NCBI RefSeq assembly: GCF_018873765.1 | Contig: NC_057917.1 | Coordinates: 59,020,464 to 59,084,463, forward strand | Source: Telopea speciosissima | Lineage: Eukaryota; Streptophyta; Magnoliopsida; Proteales; Proteaceae | Reading direction: 5' to 3' | DNA: 64,000 bases | Part shown: piece after piece, positions 56,760 through 64,000 of the stretch | How positions within the stretch are numbered: the first letter of the stretch is position 1 | How the letters are laid out: each line of letters begins with the position of its first letter | Made by a program: the position numbers and the translations under genes | Notes under the pieces: model-generated | The model's database searches: none | Seen by the model: the letters and a program-made list of their open reading frames with translations, nothing else | What the model was told of the DNA's origin: nothing

Positions 56760-57534
56760 CACCACTAAATATTTTTTTTGGGGTAAACACCACCACTAAA
56801 TAAGTAAATTTTCCCAATTTAAGTATTATGCAAGGTTTACCAAAAAAAAATAAAAAATTATGCAAGGTCATGGAAACTAAAGACCAAAATCTCTCATTCA
56901 AATTAAATTCCTACCATTTGCACTCTCATTGAAACTAAAGACTATAAAATCTCTTATTTTTCCACGATCTTGACTACTTGTAGTTTGTTGCAACTGATTG
57001 GTAGTGCGATTAGAGGTCTCTCGATTTATCAATTCCTGTCAACGTTTGTCCCTCTCTAAAATAGTTCTTCTGGTGTTATGGCGACGTAGTTTGTCTTCAG
57101 CCTTTAATGCTAGTTGGTAATGCTAGTTGGTAAGCATAATCAACATCTGTAAAACAGCTTGGTTTTAGTATCGTAATTAAGTGGTGACTAGGGTGCCACC
57201 CTTGGCTAGTATTGTCTCCAATTGTTAGTCCCACCTCACGGGGGTTGGAAAGGGGGGGGGTGTATAGGGTAGTTTGGGGTTTTCCCTATAATACCATAGA
57301 AGTATCCAAGAGGTTGTGCTTTGAAGTCGTCGTATTACCACCTTCACTCCTCCCCATTTATCCTCTCAAGTGTGGTGCACTACCCACTGCACACACTTGA
57401 GAAAGTACCCAACCGTCCATCTAACACTTGAAAGGATAAAAAAATGTCACTACCCATGTTTGTATTTTTTTAAAAATTACTCCGTGTCCTAAACCTTCAC
57501 ATAGTTTCATATAATATCAAAGGGGGATAGTTTC

Positions 57535-57697
57535 TTGTCTGCAAGTGTGGCCCTATATTAGCATAGAACCAATGGAAGCACACACAAAAGCATCAATAGG
57601 GTTGAGATTTCTAACTTTCATGGGAGTGGAGCGATCATTTCATGGGAGCCTTTGTCTGGGCATAGAAGCCACACTACCAGACATGCACCTTTGCCCA
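57535..57697. repeat. MITE-like repeat
   Basis: TGTCTGCAAGTGTGGCC on the left and GCCACACTACCAGACA on the right are inverted; the interior (GCATCAATAGGGTTGAGATTTC, GGGAGTGGAGCGATCATTTC) matches a fragment at 21980-22065. Confidence 0.7.
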
Positions 57698-57713
57698 TAT
57701 CAAAATTAGGGTT

Positions 57714-57795
57714 CAGAAGAGTTTCTATAACAATGGACAAAAGAGACAATTTTGATCAGATCAAAATGGAGTGATTTGGTGAGTGTACATGGAAG
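57714..57795 (+). repeat. Direct repeat left copy, flanking the Ogre protease fragment
   Basis: Shares CAGAAGAGTTTCT, AACAATGGACAAAAGAGACA and GATTTGGTGAGTGTACATGG with the copy at 58367-58442; differs by an 8-base indel and several substitutions. Confidence 0.88.
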
Positions 57796-57805
57796 AATTA
57801 CACAA

Positions 57806-57901
57806 GCTTTAGTGAGGTATGCCCTCCAGGGCTAGTCACATGGAATCCTCTCCTCTTGTGGGTCCCATGGTGGGTTCCATCTGATTGGCCCTGGAGGGCC
57901 T
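57806..57901. repeat. Small foldback
   Basis: GCCCTCCAGGGC pairs with GCCCTGGAGGGC, and CACATGGAA with TTCCATCTG nearby. Confidence 0.7.
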
Positions 57902-57934
57902 TGGACGGTACTTTTACAAGGATATGATCTGTGC

Positions 57935-58285
57935 TCATGAAATTCTAATGAAAGTCAAGAGATTAGAAAATCTTAAATGACAAAATAAACCCAAGCCAAT
58001 TATAATAAATAGGCAGACTACATACGCACCCATACAATGATGGCACAGTCTCTCCCCATTAACCATGTGAACTAATGATGATCTCGGCTGTAAAGACCCT
58101 AGTATGTTCCTCTTTATATTATCATAGGCATGCACTCTTTGCATTGAAGGTTTCAAATTCGTCGGATCAAACCCTAGCCACTTGATTGTCCTCAGCAGGC
58201 ACACATTCAATGTTGAACCATTATCCATGAAAACTTCTCGTGTATATATATCGTAATGCATTCCCTCCTTAATTTTTTTCCCCAT
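57935..58285 (-). pseudogene. Ty3/gypsy (Ogre/Tat-like) protease region fragment
   Basis: The 116-codon minus frame has DNGSTLNVCLLRTIKWLGFD, then PSMQRVHAYDN and ILGSLQ. In plant Ogre/Tat polyproteins the aspartic protease region reads D-(N/T)-G-S-x-LNV-C...PS-x-Q-x-V-x-AYD...V-x-GTL, so the match is good. The rest of the element is absent. It lies between the two copies of the 80-bp direct repeat. Confidence 0.72.
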
Positions 58286-58366
58286 TAACTTGCATATAAT
58301 ATGCCAATATATTTTTCAGGAATTGTATTGATCCCTTTTCTAAAAAATGATTAATCCAAGGAAAGT

Positions 58367-58442
58367 CAGAAGAGTTTCTGTAACAATGGACAAAAGAGAC
58401 AATTTTGACCGGATCCAATGATTTGGTGAGTGTACATGGAAG
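58367..58442 (+). repeat. Direct repeat right copy, next to the pararetrovirus primer-binding site
   Basis: Ends 10 bases before the tRNA-Met primer-binding site at 58453. Same sequence class as 57714-57795. Confidence 0.88.
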
Positions 58443-58452
58443 GGTAACCTAC

Positions 58453-58465
58453 TGGTATCAGAGCC
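58453..58465 (+). other. tRNA-Met primer-binding site of the endogenous pararetrovirus
   Basis: TGGTATCAGAGCC is complementary to the 3' end of plant initiator tRNA-Met, the minus-strand primer of all Caulimoviridae (and of many copia elements). It precedes the movement-protein region by 218 bases on the same strand, which favours the viral reading. Confidence 0.8.
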
Positions 58466-58682
58466 TAACTCTATTTAGGCTACCCTTAGTTCTAAGATCT
58501 TCTCTCCTTTTCTATTTTACTTTCCGGCAGTCCTCTGGGAGTTGCGTTGCGAGTATTAGTTGGCTTTTAGGGCCGTTGGGCAAGAGGTAAGACCCAGTTT
58601 GCGGTTAATTAGCAACTAAGATCTCCTTCACCCTTTGGTGGATGGAAGTATACCTTAGTTAGGGGGGTATGTTCCGATAACT
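58466..58682 (+). other. Leader of the endogenous pararetrovirus
   Basis: 217 bases between primer-binding site and first ORF, containing no long frame. Caulimovirid leaders are usually longer and structured; this one is short, perhaps through deletion. Confidence 0.45.
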
Positions 58683-59585
58683 ATGAGTAGACTTAGTAGA
58701 ACCATGTCTTCGAGACTAGTCGGCGACTTCAGTTCGCCAAGTCAAATAATTAGTAATGAAGTTCTAACAAGTGACCTTGATCAGTCCCTTCAAAACTGGA
58801 CCTTACCTAAGGTCCCAACCAAAGAAGTTTACAAACAAGAATGGTATAGTTTCACTGAAACTATCAAGACCGTAGAACAAACTATCAATTACTCTCCAGA
58901 TATGGAAGAGATCCAACTCTTAGACCCTTCAAATCTTAACAAGTTAAAAAAGGATTTTAATTATATCCATATAGGACTTATACAAGTAGCCATCAAACCC
59001 CGCACAGGGAAGGGCTCAACGTAGCCCTCCCGCTTGCTCTCGGGGATCAAAGGTTCCTGCAATTTGATGATTCCCTTCTAGGGATGATAGAAACAAGTCT
59101 TCACAAAGGCCCGGTTTATTTCAATTGTTACCCGGACATAAACTTATCCTTAAATGATGCAAATCTTCCGGATACCTTAAAAGTTAACATCCTTACAAGT
59201 GGTTACAAGATGAAACAAGGTTCTATACCAATTGCTATAATCCATAGAATCCAGTACAAGGCCATGAGAACTTTAAGACCCAAGGCTCTAAGAAGAACTA
59301 TCAAAGGACAAACCACGTTCATAGAAACGGACTTTGTCCATTCAAGAACGATTCACCCTAAAGCATGGTTGGAAAGACATTAAGTTTCCGACAAAATGGT
59401 GTCTCCAGGCACCTTGCCCGAAGTCACTTGTTGAACCTAATGATGACGTTGAATCTATAAACCAAGATCGGGACGGAATGGTTACTATAACATTCCGGAG
59501 GAAAGATAAACAAATAAAACCAAATCCTGAAGAGTTTGAAAAACTCGTCAAGTCCCAAGTAGAGCTTCAACCTCTAGTTCTCTAA
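58683..59585 (+). pseudogene. Endogenous caulimovirid movement-protein region (broken)
   Basis: Three plus-strand segments in changing frames: 58683-59024, 59084-59383 and 59334-59585. The middle one carries GPVYFNCYPDINLSL and later IHRIQYKAM, hallmarks of the 30K-type movement protein of Caulimoviridae, which tubulates or dilates plasmodesmata. Frame changes fall near 59000 and near 59370, so no full-length product is possible. Order (movement protein first) and residue choice fit petuvirus/florendovirus-like lineages. Genus is inference. Confidence 0.8.
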
Positions 59586-60540
59586 CTAGTCTCCACTTAG
59601 AAAACCAAAGGTTACAAGAACAAATAAGGTCCTTACATATTCTAGGATTACATACCCAAATTAACGAGTAATGTCACCCAAGGAATTTATGAACAACGAT
59701 CCTAACAAGTCTTCTCCATCAAATGAACCCGACTTCACCAACTCAAGCGACATGCAACACGAAGCAAGAGTTGCTTGTCATTGATGAAGACTATGAGATA
59801 AACAAACCCAAACTCAGAATAGATTTCAATTCACCCGAGAACGCTGAAAAAGAGAATGGTTTTTTAGCTACTTCTCGAAAGAAAAACAACAAGAAATCAA
59901 GAACCTCTCGTATGACAAAATGAGAACCATCAAAGTAGATGTTATGTTCTTTACATATTTAGACATCTATACAAGTAATAACAACATTCCTTATCCCTTT
60001 TCTAACATCAATGCCAGCAAGAAGGTGTACCACACCTGGAAATTGGCTGATGACAAGACCATAGAGACAATACACCCTCTTGGTTCAAATGTTAAATTAA
60101 AAATTAACAACACGGAAATCTTGGCAACACCTTTTAGATCCATTGAAGGTGTTTCGATGGGTCCAAGAAAATTATTGAACAAACAAATTACACAAACCAA
60201 GTATTTACAAACCATAGGAAGTCAACTAATTAGAATAGAGAACTTAGTTAAAAAGACACTCCTATTGAACCAACGTCTCTAAATCAAGCTAGTACTTCCT
60301 CGACAACAACAACAACTCTGTTCAAACCTTTCACGATTTCGAACAAGAGTTTAAAAAACTTAAATACTCAAGAAAACAGAGATCTAGTAAGCCAAATTTC
60401 CACAAGATTAAAAAATTTGATTGTCCGATACACCTCAAAAGGAAACACAAGGAAGCTCGCTTCCAATGTAGCAAACATCCAACAAATGGCTTCCTCGAAT
60501 CATCCAGTTGATGAAGAGGAGCAAGAACAGTAAATGCTAT
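59586..60540 (+). pseudogene. Endogenous caulimovirid, region between movement and coat protein
   Basis: Frames 59723-59923 and 59920-60282 plus stop-broken text. The first is Asn/Glu/Lys-rich; the second has FFTYLDIYTSNNNIPYPFSN and ends with a coiled-coil-like GSQLIRIENLVKK. Probably the N-terminal part of the virion or capsid polyprotein; no named domain recognised. Confidence 0.5.
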
Positions 60541-61560
60541 TACTAGCCCTTACATGAACAATAACTATTATCCAAGACCAACATACCCGAGATCTTCAAA
60601 TTGAACAAAGAAGGGAATTTTCCAGGCAAATTACCAAAGTGGTACCATCTATGAATGGAACATAGATGGTATGTCGATTACAATCGGCTAACAAACTCCA
60701 AGAAATGACCATGGTGAGCAATGCTCATCGGATCAAGAACATACCGATCAAGCCATAGCGAAATAATCATTTCGGGTTTACGAGTCAACTTAAAGGTTGG
60801 TGGGATAATGTCCTCACCAATCGAAAAAGAATCCATACTAAATGCCATTCAAACTAATGAACAAGGTCTACCAATTATGATAGGAGACCAACCATTGAAG
60901 ATCTTGTAAACACTCTAATTTTTAGTATAACCAAGTATTTTTAGGAGATCCCACAAGACTCAAGGATAGGTCTTTCGAACAATTATCAAACCTCAAATGT
61001 AAAAAATTACACGATTTCAAATGGTATAAAGACACATTCATGACCAAGGTCCCGACTAGGGAAGATGCAAATCTCCCCTGTTGGAAAGAAAAATTCCTTC
61101 ATTGGGTTACCCAGTTTATTTTCGGAAAAACTCAAACAAAAATTAAGAGAAGAAAACAATGGGGAAATACCCTATCAAACCCTCACCTATGGTGATCTCA
61201 TAAGCCTAGTACACAAGGAAGGATTAGCCTTATGTACGGATATCAAACTTAGAAAATAAATTAGAAAAGAATCAAAATCCTACAAACAAGAATTAGGGGA
61301 TTACGTGAGCAGTTTGGTTTCGATTCAAAGATCACTGCTCAAAAGAAATATAAAAGCCATAGGCATAAGGGAAAAATAGATATTCAAGTAAGTACAAGAC
61401 AAGAAAAGAACCGGATAAAAATTTAGAAAATAAATCTAGCCCAAAGAAACAGAGACCTTACAAAAGAACTTTCCAAAAATCAAGACCAACTCAAAACACC
61501 AAGATGGTTGTTACAACTGTGGTAAACCAGGCCACATAGCCAAATACGTAGACTAGCAAA
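60541..61560 (+). pseudogene. Endogenous caulimovirid coat-protein region with zinc knuckle (broken)
   Basis: Stop-interrupted text in three frames: LKGWWDN near 60790, NLKCKKLHDFKWYKDTF near 61000, WKEKFL near 61080, then a Lys-rich stretch and the knuckle CYNCGKPGHIAKY at 61509-61547. These blocks follow the capsid of petuvirus/florendovirus-like elements. The fourth metal ligand of the CCHC knuckle is lost through an apparent one-base deletion at about 61548. Only fragments are open. Confidence 0.72.
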
Positions 61561-62430
61561 AAGATCAACTCACTCATAATGCTGATGATACCAAAATCCA
61601 ACTCTTAGCCGATTTGGGTCAAAACAGATTCAGAGTGAAGCAGAAACCCAAGAAAATGAGTTAAACCAAATTGAGTCAAACATTGATAGTGATGAACAGG
61701 CTTCTCCTTGTAATTGTAGCCAAGGAGTTTTCGCAAAAATTGTGATGATTCGGAATCATCAAAATCTATAAACATGATACAATCAAGTTCAGGACTTAAA
61801 ACCTTTAACAAACCAGAAGAATTCCTCAACTTTGTTGATCAAATCAAAGATAAACATACCAAGACTTTATACCTCCAACATGCCCAAGAACTCTTGCAAC
61901 AGGTCTCATCAACAAAACCCCAAACTAAGGCAACCCCTTATAACATAAAGAATATTTATAAGAAGTTTGACAAAACTCCTACTTCTTCTCAAAATCCGGA
62001 TCAAGTTAAAATTGCCAGTTTAGAAGCTACTACAAATGATCTAAAGACTGAAATAAAAAATATAAAAGCAGACATAGCAAGATTAAAGAAGTTTCAGCAA
62101 AAAATCGAATTAGAAGAAGAAGAAGACAACAGTATACAAACTTTACCAAACAGTAATGAAGATTTTGTTGATATTATTAACAAAGTCAAATGCCAACAGT
62201 GGTATGTCAATATTACTATTGTCATATCATCAGCCCATAAGATCAGCACTATAGCCCTGGTTGACTCAGGAGCACAAATGAACTGCATACAAGAAGGGTT
62301 AGTCCCAACCCAATATTTTGAAAAGACAACTCAAAAATTAACAGGAGCAAATGGCTCAAGACTAAACGTAAATTATAAATTATCGAGGCGTTCACATCTC
62401 GCAACCAAGGAGTTTGCTTAAAACAAGTTT
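61561..62430 (+). pseudogene. Endogenous caulimovirid aspartic protease region
   Basis: The longest open segment of the element (61774-62421, 215 codons). It has a coiled coil (IASLEATTNDLKTEIKNIKA), a Glu-run, then the retropepsin active site VDSGAQMNC with the catalytic Asp at 62263-62265. It ends in a frame change soon after, near 62380. The protease would release capsid and polymerase from the polyprotein. Confidence 0.78.
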
Positions 62431-63600
62431 TCATATTAGTAAAAGACCTTAACACTGAAGTTATTCTAGGACAACCTTTCCTAGAACTCATAAAACCTTT
62501 CACTGTTTCGGATCAAGGAATTACAACAACTATCTTAGGTAAACAAGTCCATTTCAGTTCTTTGAACAAGCCGAACAAAAGAAATAGACTGCTCAAAACA
62601 TTAGCCATTTAGAGCGCACAACTATAAGTCAAATTCAAAGTAAACAAAAACATCTACAATATCTAAAACAAGAAATCAACCATAGGACTATTGAACAAAA
62701 ACTCCAAGAAAGAACGGTTCAAAAATAAATTTCTAATACCAATGCCCAAATTGAGAAGGAACTCTGTTCGAGTTTTCCGATGCCTTTGGCACAGACATAG
62801 GCACATTGTTCATCTTCCCTATGAACCAAGCTTTTCGGATAAGGATATCCCTACAAAAGCCGGACCTATTCAAATGACCCAAGAACTACAAGAAGTTTGT
62901 AAAAAGAAATTCAAGACCTCCTTAATAAAAATCTAATCGGTAAAAAGCAAGTCACCTTGGAGTATGCGGCTTTCTACGTTAATAAGAAAGCTGAAATAGA
63001 AAGAGGAACACCCGGACTTGTCATAAACTACAAACCTCTAAATGAAGCATTACAATGGATTAGATATCCTATACCAAATAAAAAGAATTACTTCAAAGAC
63101 TTTACCAAGCCACAATCTTCTCAAAGTTTGACCTCAAGTTTGGATATTGGCAAATCCAAATCCACAAAGAAGACCGTTACAAACGGCTTTCACCACACCA
63201 TTTGGGCATTATGAATGGAACGTAATGCCCTTTGGTTTAAAAAATGCCCCTAGTGAATTCCAAAACATTATGAACGACATCCTAAACCCATACGGCCGAG
63301 TTCATAATAGTCTATATTGATGATGTTCTAGTCTTTTCCAAATCCATTGAACAACACTTCAAACATCTTAGGAGTTTCTTCCACACCATGAAAAAGCAGT
63401 GGTTTAGTTCTTTCCCCAGAAAAAGATGGAGTTATTCCAAACCAAGGTTAGATTCTTAGGGCATTACATTTACCAAAACCAAGTCATCCCTATAGAAAGA
63501 TCTATAGCTTTTGCAGATAAATTCCCTGACCAAATCCTAGACAAAAACAATTACAGAGGTTCCTAGGAAGCCTAAATTACGGAGATTTCATCCCTCAAAT
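62431..63600 (+). pseudogene. Endogenous caulimovirid reverse transcriptase region (broken)
   Basis: VINYKPLNEAL (about 63020) is reverse transcriptase block 1. [21 protein letters not shown] stretch follows near 63205-63255, and the YIDD active site is at 63313-63324. FLGHYIYQNQVIP lies near 63453. The blocks are in order but in at least three frames, with breaks near 62940, 63190 and 63290. Viral copies in host genomes decay this way. Confidence 0.85.
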
Positions 63601-64000
63601 TAGCCAATTATGTAAAGATCTTTACTCTAGGCTCAAGAAAAAACCAAGCCCATGGACTTCAAACCATACAAAAGCGTTCAAGATATTAAAAATTAGTCAA
63701 GGAAATCCCTTGTCTAAAACTTGCAGATCTGCACTTTTCAAGATAGTTGAGGCTCGATGCCTCGAACTTGGGTACGGAGGTATCCTTAAACAAGTCCAAG
63801 ATGATAAAGAACAATTAGTCCAGTTTGCTTCAGGAGTTTGGAACCCAGCCCAGCAAAATTATAGTACCATTAAAAAAGAAATCCTTTCAGTAGTTCTTTG
63901 CATCCAAAAATTTCAAAGCGATCTTCTAAACAAGAAATTTTTAGTAAGAGTTGATTGCAGTGCAGCAAAACAAGTTTTGAAAAATGATGTTCAAAATATT
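63601..64000 (+). pseudogene. Endogenous caulimovirid RNase H region (runs off the window)
   Basis: Readable blocks are LGYGGILKQ (about 63770), FASGVWNPAQQNYSTIKKEI (about 63830) and FLVRVDCSAAK (about 63940), the RNase H order of Caulimoviridae. The first catalytic Asp segment (usually E-T-D-A-S) reads EARCLE here, so activity would be lost. The element continues past 64000. Confidence 0.82.

Noticed and set aside
58453..58465. Primer-binding site read as part of a copia LTR retrotransposon
   Set aside because: No LTR end (CA) directly before it and no gag/integrase after it; the movement-protein region follows on the same strand.
1..64000. tRNA, rRNA or CRISPR features
   Set aside because: No cloverleaf with A/B boxes, no rRNA core sequence, and no regularly spaced short repeats were seen on either strand; the repeats found are transposon ends, foldbacks and microsatellites.

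Overview
The window is nuclear DNA of a flowering plant. Evidence: spliced genes with GT-AG introns, plant-only gene families (WRKY, OVATE, xyloglucan endotransglucosylase/hydrolase), and intergenic DNA made of plant transposon families plus an endogenous plant pararetrovirus. The species cannot be fixed from the sequence; the gene set looks dicot-like. The DNA is AT-rich and gene-poor: about five host genes or gene parts in 64 kb.

Layout. (1) 1-3.2 kb: 5' end of a minus-strand gene whose first coding exon (2389-2534) matches the N-terminus of the RNA polymerase II CTD phosphatase CPL4; the rest lies beyond the left edge. (2) 3.2-10.4 kb: nested transposons. A decayed minus-strand Ty3/gypsy (Ogre/Tat-like) gag is split by a hAT-type element (6356-7279) and a MULE-like element (8120-9643); another MULE-like element sits at 3216-5225. 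(3) 11.4-12.8 kb: an apparently intact four-exon XTH gene (minus). (4) 15.6-21.7 kb: LINE remnants, hAT-type elements, and a 1.6 kb long-terminal-inverted-repeat element (16538-18142) that carries an intact OVATE-family ORF whose start codon lies inside the inverted repeat. (5) 21.7-37 kb: no recognisable host gene; MITEs, foldback elements, LTR-like and SINE-like remnants. (6) 37.7-39.0 kb: an intact group IIa WRKY gene (WRKY18/40/60 class). (7) 39.9-46.7 kb: a degraded 1.6-1.9 kb segmental repeat in three copies, the second interrupted by a 2.5 kb solo-LTR-like element. (8) 46.7-53.8 kb: LINE, foldback and LTR fragments. (9) 53.8-55.2 kb: a second group IIa WRKY gene in the same orientation, diverged, with an extra residue inside the WRKY domain. 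(10) 57.7-64 kb: an Ogre/Tat protease fragment flanked by an 80-bp direct repeat, then an endogenous caulimovirid starting at a tRNA-Met primer-binding site and running off the right edge, with all major domains visible but many frame breaks.

The two WRKY genes probably form a tandem-derived defence/ABA regulatory pair; XTH acts in cell-wall remodelling and the OVATE protein would be a transcriptional repressor. No operon-like cooperation is expected. The points most worth following up are the OVATE ORF inside a gene-carrying transposon, the altered WRKY domain, the endogenous pararetrovirus, and a group of small foldback elements whose centres look alike while their arms differ.
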